This document shows, piece by piece, positions 44,644 through 53,301 of a DNA stretch of 64,000 nt (its first letter is position 1; every line of letters begins with the position of its first letter). The notes below the pieces were generated by a model that worked only from the letters and a program-made list of their open reading frames with translations, had not been told where the DNA came from and made no database searches. The DNA comes from Halorubrum rubrum (GTDB lineage Archaea; Halobacteriota; Halobacteria; Halobacteriales; Haloferacaceae). The translations under genes and the position numbers were made by a program. Location: assembly GCF_024494685.1 (NCBI RefSeq), contig NZ_JANHDM010000007.1, positions 62,001 to 126,000 on the forward strand. Direction: 5' to 3'.

Positions 44644-45545
44644 GGTTCGTCGAGGAGGTCGTCGTCGACGAGTTCCTCCCGACGGTGCGCTCGATGCTCG
44701 CCGAGGACCTCCGCGAGCGCGGGTTCACCCAGCGGGAGGTCGCCGACGCGCTCGGCATCTCCCAGTCGGCCGTCTCGAAGTACGCCCACGGCGACGTGGC
44801 CCGTCACGACCGGATCGTCGCCGACGAGCGCGTGCGCGACCTCGTGGAGCGGGTCGGCGAGGGACTCGCCGAGGGCGACCTCTCGCCCGTGGCGGCGCTC
44901 GTCGAGATCGAGGTGCTGATCCGGCGGCTGGAGGAGGGGGACCTCCTCGCGGAGCTCCACGAGGAGGCGATGCCGGGGCTCGCGGCGGCCGACGTGGACT
45001 TCTCGGTCCACGACCCCGACAGCGGGCTCCGCGAGCGCGAGGCGGTCCTCGCGTCGGTCCGCCGCGGGCTCCGGACCCTGACGAACGCCTCCGGGTTCGC
45101 CGGGCTCATCCCGAACGTCGGCGCGAACGTGGTCGAGTGTCTCCTCGACGCGACGACGGTCGACGACGTGGCGGCCGTCCCTGGCCGGCTCGTCGACGTG
45201 AAGGGTCGAGCGATGGTGCCCGGCGAGCCGGAGTTCGGCGTGAGCGAGCACGTCGCCACGGTGCTTCTCGCCGCCCGCGAGGCGGGGGCGACGGCCCGCG
45301 GCGCGGTCAACGTCCGGTACGACCCCGACCTCGTCGCGGCGCTCGCCGAGTCGTATCCCACCGTCGAGTTCGACGCGGAGCGGGAGACGCGAGAGGCGGT
45401 CGCGGAAGCGGTCGCGGCGTGCGCGGCCGAGGACGCGGAGACGCTCGTCTGCTATCAGACCGGCGCGGTCGGCGTCGAGCCGATCGTGTACGTCCTCGCG
45501 CCGACCGCGCCGGAGGCGGCGCGGGTCGTTCGGGAGTTGCTGTAG
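44640..45545 (+). CDS. thiR: HTH-ThiN transcriptional regulator (ThiR type)
   Basis: A 301-residue protein with an N-terminal helix-turn-helix (about 20-60: [20 protein letters not shown]) and a C-terminal ThiN thiamine-phosphate-synthase-like domain (about 130-300) containing [10 protein letters not shown] and [10 protein letters not shown]. The HTH-ThiN architecture is that of ThiR, described as a regulator of thiamine genes in archaea. The ThiN part can bind thiamine phosphate. It is translationally coupled to dcd, but the thi4 promoter palindrome in this window is a likely target. Confidence 0.85.
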   Translation: MRFVEEVVVDEFLPTVRSMLAEDLRERGFTQREVADALGISQSAVSKYAHGDVARHDRIVADERVRDLVERVGEGLAEGDLSPVAALVEIEVLIRRLEEGDLLAELHEEAMPGLAAADVDFSVHDPDSGLREREAVLASVRRGLRTLTNASGFAGLIPNVGANVVECLLDATTVDDVAAVPGRLVDVKGRAMVPGEPEFGVSEHVATVLLAAREAGATARGAVNVRYDPDLVAALAESYPTVEFDAERETREAVAEAVAACAAEDAETLVCYQTGAVGVEPIVYVLAPTAPEAARVVRELL

Positions 45546-45635
45546 GCCGCGGGAGCGAAGGTCGTCGCAAGCGGCGGGGGCACACCCGGAAACCAGCGGG
45601 CTTTTGGCGCGTATCCACGACACACGAGACACACA

Positions 45636-47783
45636 ATGAGCCACGACGACTTCCCCACGGAGCACCCGGCGGTGGTGACCTGTGGACTGCCGTACGCCAA
45701 CGGCGACCTCCACATCGGGCACCTCCGCACCTACGTCGGCGGCGACGTCTACGCCCGCGCGCTCGAGCGGCTCGGCCAGGAGACCGCGTTCGTCTCGGGC
45801 TCGGACATGCACGGGACGCCCGTCGCGGTCAACGCCGAGAAGGAGGGCGTCTCGCCGGAGGCGTTCGCGCTCGACTGGCACGAACGGTACGCCGAGACGT
45901 TCCCGAAGTTCAACGTCGAGTTCGACAACTACGGCCACACCCACGACGAGACGAACACCGAGATCACCCAGGGACTCGTCCGCGACCTCGACGAGGCCGG
46001 CCACCTGTACGAAAAGGAGATCATGGTCGCGTACGACCCCGTCGACGACCAGTTCCTCCCGGACCGCTACGTCGAGGGGACCTGCCCGTACTGCGGCGCG
46101 CACGCCCGCGGCGACGAGTGCGACGAGGGCTGCCAGCGCCACCTCGAGCCCGGCGAGGTCGAGGATCCCGTCTCGACGATCACCGGCAACCCCGCGGAGT
46201 ACCGCGAGCGCACCCACCAGTTCTTCGAGGTCTCCGCGTTCGCCGACTACCTCTCCGAGTTCCTCGACCGCCTCGAGGGCACCTCGAACGCCCGGAACCA
46301 GCCCCGCGAGTGGATCGAACAGGGGCTCCAGGACTGGTGTATCACCCGCGACATGGACTGGGGGATCGACATGCCGGGGGAGAACCCCCAGGACCTCGTC
46401 CTCTACGTCTGGGTCGACGCCCCCATCGAGTACATCTCCTCGACGAGACAGTACACGGAGCGGGTCGGCGCGGACGTCTTCGACTGGGAGGCAGTCTGGA
46501 AGGAGGGGGTCAGCGACGCGCACCCAGAGGGCGGCGAGATCGTCCACGTGATCGGCCGCGACATCATCCAGCATCACACGATCTTCTGGCCCGCCATGCT
46601 GGAGGCGACCGGCCACGCCGAACCCCGCGCGGTGATGGCGAGCGGGTTCGTCACCCTCGGCGGCAAGGGCTTCTCCACCAGCCGCGACCGCGCGGTCTGG
46701 GCCGACGAGTACCTCGAGGAGGGGTTTCACCCCGACCCGCTGCGCTACTACCTCGCGACCAACGGCGGGTTCCAACAGGACGTCGACTTCTCGTGGGAGA
46801 AGTTCCGCGACCGCGTGAACACCGAACTCGTGGGCACCGTCGGCAACTTCCTCTACCGCTCGCTGCTCTTCGCACACCGCAACTACGAGGACGCGCCGGT
46901 CGCCGACGCGACGAGCGACGAGGTGGCCGGCCGGATCGACGAGGCGATCGCCGACGTCGAGGCCGCCGTCAACGACTACTCCGTGCGCGCGCTCGGCGAC
47001 GCCGCGACCGACCTCGCGCGCTTCGGCAACGAGTACATCCAGCACAACGAGCCGTGGAAGCTCGTCGACGACGACCCCGACGAGGCCGCGCAGGTGATCC
47101 ACGACTGCGTCGCGATCGCGAAGGCGATCGCGGTCCTCTTCGAGCCGATCGCCCCAGAGAAGTGCGAGCGGTTGTGGGACCAGCTCGGCGAGGGCGGCTC
47201 CGTCCACGAGGTCACCGTCGCGGCCGCGAGCGAGGAGCCCGAGGGCGACCTCTCCGAGCCGACCGAGCTCTTCGAGAAGGTCGAGGACGACCGCGTCGAG
47301 GAGCTGAACGCGAAACTGGCGTCTCGCGTCGCCGCGGCGGAGGCCGGCGACGCCGACGACGCGGGCGGTGAGGCCGCCGACGGCGACGCGGACGAGACGG
47401 GCGACGAAGCGACCGACGACGACACCGAGACCACCGACATGACCGACATCGACCCCATCAGCGACGACCGCATCAGCTTCGAGCAGTTCCAGGAACTGGA
47501 CGTCCGCGTCGGGCGGATCGAGGACGCGGAGGAGATCGAGGGGGCCGACGACCTCCTGAAGCTCCGCGTCGACCTCGGCGTCGAGACCCGCACCATCGTC
47601 GCGGGGCTCAAGGGGCTCCACGCGGTCGAGGACCTTCCGGGGACGAAGGTCGTCGTCCTCGCCAACATGGAGAAGGCGGACCTGTTCGGCGTGGAGTCGA
47701 ACGGGATGGTGCTCGCCGCGGGCGAACAGGCCGACCTCCTCACCACCCACGAGGACGCGGAGCCCGGCACGAAGGTGCTCTGA
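45636..47783 (+). CDS. metG: Methionyl-tRNA synthetase with C-terminal tRNA-binding domain
   Basis: A 715-residue class I synthetase. HIGH is at 26-29 (DLHIGHLRTYVGGD), a zinc knuckle lies around CPYCGAHARGDECDEGC, and the KMSKS loop reads KGFSTS in GGKGFSTSRDRAVW, a variant also known from archaeal relatives. Residues from about 605 form a Trbp111/EMAP-like domain (FQELDVRVGRIEDAEEIEGA ...). A 45-residue, very acidic linker joins them. The ATG at 45636 is the first start after the ThiR stop, 91 bases away. Confidence 0.97.
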   Translation: MSHDDFPTEHPAVVTCGLPYANGDLHIGHLRTYVGGDVYARALERLGQETAFVSGSDMHGTPVAVNAEKEGVSPEAFALDWHERYAETFPKFNVEFDNYGHTHDETNTEITQGLVRDLDEAGHLYEKEIMVAYDPVDDQFLPDRYVEGTCPYCGAHARGDECDEGCQRHLEPGEVEDPVSTITGNPAEYRERTHQFFEVSAFADYLSEFLDRLEGTSNARNQPREWIEQGLQDWCITRDMDWGIDMPGENPQDLVLYVWVDAPIEYISSTRQYTERVGADVFDWEAVWKEGVSDAHPEGGEIVHVIGRDIIQHHTIFWPAMLEATGHAEPRAVMASGFVTLGGKGFSTSRDRAVWADEYLEEGFHPDPLRYYLATNGGFQQDVDFSWEKFRDRVNTELVGTVGNFLYRSLLFAHRNYEDAPVADATSDEVAGRIDEAIADVEAAVNDYSVRALGDAATDLARFGNEYIQHNEPWKLVDDDPDEAAQVIHDCVAIAKAIAVLFEPIAPEKCERLWDQLGEGGSVHEVTVAAASEEPEGDLSEPTELFEKVEDDRVEELNAKLASRVAAAEAGDADDAGGEAADGDADETGDEATDDDTETTDMTDIDPISDDRISFEQFQELDVRVGRIEDAEEIEGADDLLKLRVDLGVETRTIVAGLKGLHAVEDLPGTKVVVLANMEKADLFGVESNGMVLAAGEQADLLTTHEDAEPGTKVL

Positions 47784-47825
47784 GGACGACGGCGCGAACC
47801 CGACGCTTCCGGCGAGTTCTTCGGA

Positions 47826-47833
47826 TTTTATAT
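47826..47833 (+). promoter_or_regulatory. TATA box of the 69-residue membrane protein
   Basis: GGATTTTATATCG lies 27-34 bases before the ATG at 47860, consistent with a leaderless transcript. Confidence 0.7.
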
Positions 47834-47859
47834 CGCGGGACGAAGAACGCCCTCCCGTC

Positions 47860-48069
47860 ATGTCCCTGCTTCCCCGCTGGTTCGAGGTACAGCCCTTCGA
47901 GCGGCAGATCGTCATCCTCGCCGTCGTCCTCGACCCGATCGGGTTCACGGCCGGCTACCTGCTCGCCCCCGAACTCGGCGTCGAGCCGATCCTCGGCGGC
48001 GCCTACGGGATCATCGCCGCGAGCCTGCCGCTGTCGCTGCTCGTGATGCGCGAGGCGGGCGCGAACTGA
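47860..48069 (+). CDS. Small two-span membrane protein
   Basis: A 69-residue protein that I do not recognise. Two hydrophobic segments (about 18-37 and 44-62) follow a short polar start. A strong TATA box at leaderless distance supports it being expressed on its own, not as part of the metG operon. Confidence 0.75.
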   Translation: MSLLPRWFEVQPFERQIVILAVVLDPIGFTAGYLLAPELGVEPILGGAYGIIAASLPLSLLVMREAGAN

Positions 48070-48106
48070 TCGGACGAGGGTCGCGGACGAGGGTCGACCG
48101 ACCACC

Positions 48107-48526
48107 TCAGGCGTCGAGCACCTCGATCAGGTTCCCGTCGGGGTCCCTGACGAAGAGGATCGTCGTCCCGCTCTCGGTCGTTCGCGGCTCGCTCAGCGTC
48201 TCCACGTCGTCCGCGAGTTCGTCGTGGAAGGCCGCCACGTCGTCGACGGCGAGGCCGAGGTGGGTCGCGCCAGGTCGATCGAGCGAACGCGCCGGCATCG
48301 GCTCGCCCTCGGGGTCGTACTCGACGAGTTCGACGCGGATCCCGCCGGCCTCGAGGTGTGCGAACGAGGCGGACGCGCCCGCGACGCCGACGGCGTCGGC
48401 GAACGCCTCCCCGCCGACGGAGAACTCGGCGACGACCGCGAGGTCGAAGACACGGGTGTAGAAGGCGACGGCACGATCGAGGTCCGAGACGGTGACTCCG
48501 GCGTGGTGTGCGGTCGGATCGGACAC
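48107..48526 (-). CDS. VOC-superfamily (glyoxalase/dioxygenase fold) protein
   Basis: A 139-residue vicinal oxygen chelate protein with two beta-alpha-beta-beta-beta modules: HHAGVTVSDLDRAVAFYTRVF first and THLGLAVDDVAAFHDELADDV second, ending FVRDPDGNLIEVLD. His8 and the second-module His and Glu could bind a metal as in lactoylglutathione lyase, but this family covers many reactions. The substrate is unknown. Confidence 0.85.
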   Translation of the reverse strand: MSDPTAHHAGVTVSDLDRAVAFYTRVFDLAVVAEFSVGGEAFADAVGVAGASASFAHLEAGGIRVELVEYDPEGEPMPARSLDRPGATHLGLAVDDVAAFHDELADDVETLSEPRTTESGTTILFVRDPDGNLIEVLDA

Positions 48527-48565
48527 GCTCGGAGCGTCGGCGACCGTCGAGAAAACGGTGTCGGG

Positions 48566-48691
48566 TCAGACTCCGAGGAGGCGGACAGCGACCCCTGCGA
48601 GTACGGTCAACGCGCCGACGACGAACGTTCCGGGGAGCGGGAGCACGAACAGGAGCACGCCCAACGCGATGAGCAGGGTGGAGGCTCTCAC
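48566..48691 (-). CDS. Very small two-span membrane protein
   Basis: A 41-residue hydrophobic protein from a GTG at 48691: RASTLLIALGVLLFVLPLPG, then TFVVGALTVLAGVAVRLLGV. It reads as two short membrane helices with a PLPG turn. ATATATTC at about 48715-48722 lies about 25 bases upstream, matching leaderless spacing. Proteins of this type are common in haloarchaea, with no known function. Confidence 0.6.
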   Translation of the reverse strand: MRASTLLIALGVLLFVLPLPGTFVVGALTVLAGVAVRLLGV

Positions 48692-48736
48692 AGGACGCTC
48701 TCCGGGATCGCGTCGAATATATCTGGTGTCCGAGAG

Positions 48737-48823
48737 GAGCGAAACCGGACGGGACCGGGAGCGAAACCGGACGGGACCGGGAGCGAAACCGGACGGGACC
48801 GGGAGCGAAACCGGACGGGACCG
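48737..48823 (+). repeat. 22-bp tandem repeat, four units
   Basis: The unit starts GAGCGAAACCGGACGGGACC and is repeated head to tail at 48737, 48759, 48781 and 48803, identical apart from the last bases of unit four. It lies between the divergent 41-residue gene and arfC, directly upstream of arfC. Confidence 0.9.
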
Positions 48824-48857
48824 AAACGACCATTCGACGCCCGACCCACCGGCGCGT

Positions 48858-49529
48858 ATGTACGTCGTCGTCAACGCGGCCCAGAGCGTCGACGGGAAGC
48901 TCTCGACGCGCCGCCGGGAGCAGCTCCGGATCTCGGGTGAGGAGGACTTCGACCGGGTGGACCGGATCCGCGCGGCCGCCGACGCGGTGTTGGTCGGCGT
49001 CGGGACCGTCGTCGCCGACGACCCACACCTGACGCTCGACGAGGAGGCGCGCCGCGTCGAGCGGCTCCGGAACGGCCGGCCGGGGGACCCCGCGCGCGTC
49101 GTCGTCGACTCGACGGGGCGGACGCCGACGGACGCGCGGATCCTCGACGACGCGGCGACCACCTACCTGCTCGTCTCCGCCGCCGCGACCCCCGAACGCC
49201 GCGAGGAACTGTCGGCCGCGGGCGCCGAGGTGATCGTCGCCGGCGAGGAGCGCGTCGACCTGGTCGAGGCCACGAGCGCGCTCGCCGATGCCGGCGTCGA
49301 CCGGCTGATGGTCGAGGGCGGCGGCGAGGTGATCTACTCGTGTTTCGCGGCCGGGATCGTCGACGAGCTCCAGGTGTACGTCGGATCACTCGTCGTGGGC
49401 GGGCGCGACGCGCCGACGCTGGCCGACGGCGACGGTTTCCTCGAGGAGTTCCCGCGGCTGGATCTGACGGGGACCGAGCGGCTCGACGACGGGGTCGTGC
49501 TCTCGTACGACGTGGAAGAGCGCTCGTGA
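48858..49529 (+). CDS. arfC: 2,5-diamino-6-ribosylamino-pyrimidinone phosphate reductase
   Basis: A 223-residue RibD C-terminal/DHFR-like reductase (ArfC) of archaeal riboflavin and F420 synthesis. It begins YVVVNAAQSVDGKLSTR, has VLVGVGTVVADDPHLT and a C-terminal VEGGGEVIYSCFAAGIVDEL, the NADPH- and substrate-binding marks of the family. No other riboflavin gene is adjacent. The four-unit tandem repeat occupies the place where its promoter would be, so its promoter is not clear. Confidence 0.93.
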   Translation: MYVVVNAAQSVDGKLSTRRREQLRISGEEDFDRVDRIRAAADAVLVGVGTVVADDPHLTLDEEARRVERLRNGRPGDPARVVVDSTGRTPTDARILDDAATTYLLVSAAATPERREELSAAGAEVIVAGEERVDLVEATSALADAGVDRLMVEGGGEVIYSCFAAGIVDELQVYVGSLVVGGRDAPTLADGDGFLEEFPRLDLTGTERLDDGVVLSYDVEERS

Positions 49530-49645
49530 ACGGATCGAGTCGCTCAGTTCATGCCCGTCACTGACACGCATGCCGCACGAGGGAGGTTCCCAGGATCGGG
49601 CGGTACACGCCCCGTGCTACCGACTTTCACACGATCCCACCGAAG

Positions 49646-49655
49646 TATTTATATG
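49646..49655 (+). promoter_or_regulatory. TATA box of the coiled-coil protein gene
   Basis: GTATTTATATG is a strong TATA match, but the gene starts at 49798. Transcription from about 49680 would give a leader near 120 bases, long for this organism. GGAG at 49786-49789 with an A-rich spacer before the ATG may serve as a Shine-Dalgarno site. Confidence 0.55.
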
Positions 49656-49797
49656 TCGGCCTGCGGTACGTTGAGGTACCAGAACGCCTCCGGCGCTGGT
49701 AGGATCGCACGCTGAAATGAACGGGAGTTCTTATCAACGGCCCCACGCACGACGGCGAGCGGCCGCCACATCCGGAGCGGTGATGGAGAGATAAAAA

Positions 49798-50721
49798 ATG
49801 GTAACGAAAGACGAAGTCATCGAACAGTACGACATCGAGGCAATGAACGACGCGGACAACGTGGACCTTTCTGAAGACGACCTGGAGAACGGCTCCAAGG
49901 GTCAGCTCATCAAACGCGCGGGCCAGCTGCGCGACCGACGCAACGAGCTGAACCAGATGGCCTCCGAGCGAGCGTCGAACCGCGACGACCTCAACGCCAA
50001 GACCCGAGAGAAGGTCGACGAGGCCCAGGAACACCGCGAGAAGCGCGACGAGCTCAACGAGCAGGTCCAGGAACACAAGGACAAGCGCAACGAGCTCAAC
50101 GCGAAGGCGAACGAACTGTTCGACGAGGTCGAGGAGCTCAAAGGGGACATGGAGCTCGGCTCCGGCAAGTCCATCGAGGAGCTCAAAGAGGAGATCGAGG
50201 AGCTCGAGTTCCGCCAGCAGACGGAGGTCCTCGACGCGGAGGACGAGCGCGAGCTCATCGAGAAGATCGACGACAAACGCGAGGAGCTCGCCGAGAAGAA
50301 GGAGAAGATCGACGACACGAGCGAGCTCGACGAGCTCGTCGAGGAGGCCGAGGAGGTCCGCTCCGAGGCGTCGAAACACCACCAGAAGGTGACGGAGCTC
50401 GCGGACAAGGCCCAGGAGCACCACAACCAGATGATCGAGGCCTACCGCGAGGCCGACGACATCCGCGACGAGGCCGACGAGATGCACGAGCTCTTCGTCG
50501 AGGCCCAGGAGGCGGCGGACCGCCACCACGAGGACTTCGTCCGCGTCCAGAAGCGCCTGCGCGAGCTCGACAAGAAGGAGGAGGAGGAGCGGAAAGACGA
50601 GCGCGCCGAGAAGCGCGAAGAGGAGAAGGAGGAGGCCGAGGAGATCTACCAGAAGTTCAAGGAGGGCGAGACCCTCGACACCGAGGACCTGATGAAGCTC
50701 CAGAAGACGGGACTGCTGTAG
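49798..50721 (+). CDS. Long coiled-coil protein, haloarchaeal
   Basis: A 307-residue protein that is almost entirely a charged coiled coil from about residue 35 to 295 (KRAGQLRDRRNELNQMAS, EELKEEIEELEF, EEERKDERAEKREEEKEEAE), with a globular N-terminal 30 residues. It has no cysteine, membrane span or enzymatic motif. It is strikingly lysine-rich compared with its acidic, lysine-poor neighbours. Proteins of this kind in haloarchaea are annotated only as coiled-coil proteins. A structural or chromosome-associated role is possible but unproven. Confidence 0.85.
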   Translation: MVTKDEVIEQYDIEAMNDADNVDLSEDDLENGSKGQLIKRAGQLRDRRNELNQMASERASNRDDLNAKTREKVDEAQEHREKRDELNEQVQEHKDKRNELNAKANELFDEVEELKGDMELGSGKSIEELKEEIEELEFRQQTEVLDAEDERELIEKIDDKREELAEKKEKIDDTSELDELVEEAEEVRSEASKHHQKVTELADKAQEHHNQMIEAYREADDIRDEADEMHELFVEAQEAADRHHEDFVRVQKRLRELDKKEEEERKDERAEKREEEKEEAEEIYQKFKEGETLDTEDLMKLQKTGLL

Positions 50722-50848
50722 GCCCGGCTCGGTTCTCTACTGCGGTTTTCGGTCCGTTTCGCGGGGTGGGAAACGCCGTCCGTGAGCGACGCGTCCCGTC
50801 GGCGCGGATCGCTCGACCGGGCCCGTCGTCGGCGCGGTGACCACCTCC

Positions 50849-50915
50849 GAAGCCCCAACCGCGAGGACCGCCGGAGGACGGCTTTTCCGAGGACCGTCGG
50901 AGGACGGCCTTTCCC
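50849..50915 (-). repeat. Possible degenerate element G with a 26-bp tandem repeat
   Basis: On the minus strand the end GTCCTCGCGGTTGGGGCTT resembles copy B (GTCCTCGCGGCTGGGGCTTT). On the plus strand two 26-base units (50863-50888 and 50889-50914), each starting GAGGACCG, differ at two bases. Upstream blocks of the element are too diverged to be sure. Confidence 0.3.
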
Positions 50916-50996
50916 GTGTCCCGCTCGCCTGCTCGCGAGGGCCACGGCGGCGGCGTCGCACCACCACTTATCCGCTTCCCAGCCCTACGACGGAGC

Positions 50997-51629
50997 ATGG
51001 ACGTGCTCTTACAGGCGGACCTGATCGGTCCGGACACGCTTCCCCTGCTGTTGTTGACGGCGGGGCTCCTGTTGGCGATGGCCGAGGCGCTCGCGCCGGG
51101 CGCGAACTTCATCGTCGTCGGCATCGCGCTCATCGGCGCGGGGCTCGGCGGGCTGCTGCTCTCGACGCTCGGCGTCGCCTTCGGCGGCCTGGTGGTCGCG
51201 ATGGCGGTCCTCACGGTCGTGGTCGGCGCGGCCGCGTTCTACGGCTACCACGAGTTCGATCTCTACGGCGGCAAGGGGCAGGCCCAGACCAGCGACAGCG
51301 ACAGCCTGAAGGGAAAGATCGGGACCGTCTCGGAGACCGTGACGCCGCGGGGCGGGCAGGTGAAACTCGAAGGTGGCGGCTTCAACCCGCACTACTCGGC
51401 ACGCTCCATCGAGGGAACCATCGAGGAGGGCGAGGAGGTGATGGTCGTCGACCCCGGCGGCGGCAACGTCGTCACCGTCGAGTCGACGACGTACGTCGAG
51501 GACGACATCGACCGCGAGCTCGCCGCCGATCGGGCGCGGAAGGACGCCGAGGCGAACGCCGACGGCGGTGACGCGACAGTCGACGGTGAGGAGACGGCCG
51601 CCGAAGCCGAAACCGAAAAGACGGACTGA
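50997..51629 (+). CDS. NfeD-family membrane protein
   Basis: A 210-residue protein with three to four N-terminal membrane spans (about 12-85: LLLLTAGLLLAMAEAL, FIVVGIALIGAGLGGLLLS, VVAMAVLTVVVGAAAF), then an OB-fold domain (about 105-175) with LKGKIGTVSETV, GGQVKLEGGGF and GEEVMVVD, and an acidic tail. NfeD proteins are usually partnered with stomatin-like proteins; none is adjacent. CACTTATCC about 28 bases upstream fits a leaderless start. Confidence 0.82.
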   Translation: MDVLLQADLIGPDTLPLLLLTAGLLLAMAEALAPGANFIVVGIALIGAGLGGLLLSTLGVAFGGLVVAMAVLTVVVGAAAFYGYHEFDLYGGKGQAQTSDSDSLKGKIGTVSETVTPRGGQVKLEGGGFNPHYSARSIEGTIEEGEEVMVVDPGGGNVVTVESTTYVEDDIDRELAADRARKDAEANADGGDATVDGEETAAEAETEKTD

Positions 51630-51777
51630 TCCCCGCGCCTTCGTCCGCGGAAGGGACCTGAGCCACCCGGCCGTCGAAGCGTCTACCGTCGGCGATCGAT
51701 GTCGTCACGCCCACGATCGCGGGCGGTAGTTTTCGAATACGTAATTCACTGCGGTCTATATTCAGCGATCCGAAGGA

Positions 51778-51786
51778 AGTATATCT
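51778..51786 (+). promoter_or_regulatory. TATA box of the APC permease gene
   Basis: AAGTATATCTG lies 27-35 bases before the ATG at 51813, the leaderless spacing. The surrounding 60 bases are AT-rich. Confidence 0.6.
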
Positions 51787-51812
51787 GTCGAAGATAATTG
51801 TGCGATATACAC

Positions 51813-53195
51813 ATGACCGCACACGACCTCGATCGGAGTCTCGGACTGTTCCCGACGATGATGATCAGCATGGGCGCGATGATCGGCAGCGGCATCTTCG
51901 TCTTGCCGGCGCTGGGCTACGCGAAAGCCGGACCGGCGGTGATACTCGCGTACCTGCTCGCCGCACTCGTCGTGTTGCCCGCGGCGCTGTCGAAAGCCGA
52001 GATGGCGACGGCGATGCCGGAGTCCGGGGGGACCTACCTCTACATCGATCGCGCCCTCGGCCCGCTCTTCGGGACGATCGCCGGGATCGGTGCGTGGTTC
52101 TCGCTCGTGTTCAAGAGCTCGTTCGCGCTCGTCGGCCTCGGCGCATACCTGCTCCTCTTCGCGCCGATCCCGCAGGCTGCGGTCGTGTACGTCGCGCTCG
52201 CGCTTGGCACATTGGTCGTGGTCCTGAACGTCTCCGGAACGAAGCTCAGCGGAACGATCCAGGCGGTCGTCGTCAGCGTCGTCGTCGTCGGGCTGTTGGC
52301 GTACACAGTCAACGCCGGCTTCGCGATCGACCCGGCGTCGTACTCCCCCCTCACGACCCACGGAGGGATGGGGGTCGTCACCGCCGCCGCGTTCGTCTTC
52401 GTCTCCTACGCCGGCGTCACGAAGGTCGCGAGCGTCGCCGAGGAGGTGAAAGACCCCGGTCGGAACCTCCCGCGCGCGATGCTCGGTTCGATGGCCGTCA
52501 TGACGGTTCTGTACGTCGCGGTGGTCGGCGCGATCGTCGGCCTGAGCGACCCAGACGCGTTGATCACGGGCGGTCCCGGTGGCTCGGCCTCGCTCACGCC
52601 GATGGCCGACGGGGCGGGAACGCTCCTCGGCGGGTTCGGCGTCGTTTTCGTGTCCGTGATCGCCGTCGTGGCGCTCACGAGCATGGCGAACGCCGGAGTG
52701 CTGTCCTCCTCGCGGTTCCCGCTCGCGATGAGTCGAGACGACCTGCTCCCGCCGGAACTCGGTCGGATCGACGCCCGGTTCAAGACGCCGCGCAACTCGG
52801 TGCTCCTCACCGGCACGCTGCTTTTAACGCTCATCGCGTTCGTCCCGGTCATCGAACTCGCGAAACTGGCGAGCGCCTTCCAGATCCTCGTCTTTTCGTT
52901 CGAGAACCTGGCGCTCGTGGCGTTCCGCGTCTCGGACGCTCCGTCGTACCAGCCGGAGTTCACCGCCCCCGGATTCCCCTACGTCCAGCTGTTCGGGTTC
53001 CTCGCCGGACTCGGACTGCTCACCCAAATGGGAACGGTGCCGATCCTCGGAGCGATCGGGATCGTCGTCGGCAGCGCGGCGATATACGTTCTTTACGGTC
53101 GGACACGGACCGACCGAACCGGTGCACTCGGGACCATCGTCCACCGTCGCCGCGGCGAGGAGGACGACGGAATCACCCCGACGGAGCCGAAATGA
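51813..53195 (+). CDS. APC-superfamily amino acid permease
   Basis: A 460-residue transporter with 12 predicted spans. LGLFPTMMISMGAMIGSGIFVLP is the unwound first helix that holds the amino acid in APC proteins, and ESGGTYLYIDRALG and VKDPGRNLPRAM are family segments. An acidic tail ends it. The substrate is an amino acid or related amine; which one is not visible. The Lrp-type regulator at 53302 and the stress protein at 54086 follow, implying an amino-acid response unit. Confidence 0.9.
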   Translation: MTAHDLDRSLGLFPTMMISMGAMIGSGIFVLPALGYAKAGPAVILAYLLAALVVLPAALSKAEMATAMPESGGTYLYIDRALGPLFGTIAGIGAWFSLVFKSSFALVGLGAYLLLFAPIPQAAVVYVALALGTLVVVLNVSGTKLSGTIQAVVVSVVVVGLLAYTVNAGFAIDPASYSPLTTHGGMGVVTAAAFVFVSYAGVTKVASVAEEVKDPGRNLPRAMLGSMAVMTVLYVAVVGAIVGLSDPDALITGGPGGSASLTPMADGAGTLLGGFGVVFVSVIAVVALTSMANAGVLSSSRFPLAMSRDDLLPPELGRIDARFKTPRNSVLLTGTLLLTLIAFVPVIELAKLASAFQILVFSFENLALVAFRVSDAPSYQPEFTAPGFPYVQLFGFLAGLGLLTQMGTVPILGAIGIVVGSAAIYVLYGRTRTDRTGALGTIVHRRRGEEDDGITPTEPK

Positions 53196-53301
53196 CTCGC
53201 CCGGCGACCGCCTCCCGTTCTCCGGCGGATCCGGAGGCAAAACACATAAGCGCCGACTTCGCGGAGAGGCTACCCGTGATGCGTCGCACGGGGGGTCGAA
53301 C

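Noticed and set aside
44409-47948. A 1179-codon open frame on the minus strand opposite dcd, thiR and metG.
   Set aside because: It is arginine/valine-rich antisense sequence with no family motifs, lying opposite three clear genes; high G+C with third-position bias keeps such frames open.
48737-48823. Tandem 22-bp units considered as a CRISPR array.
   Set aside because: Units are head to tail with no spacers, and no cas gene is in the window.
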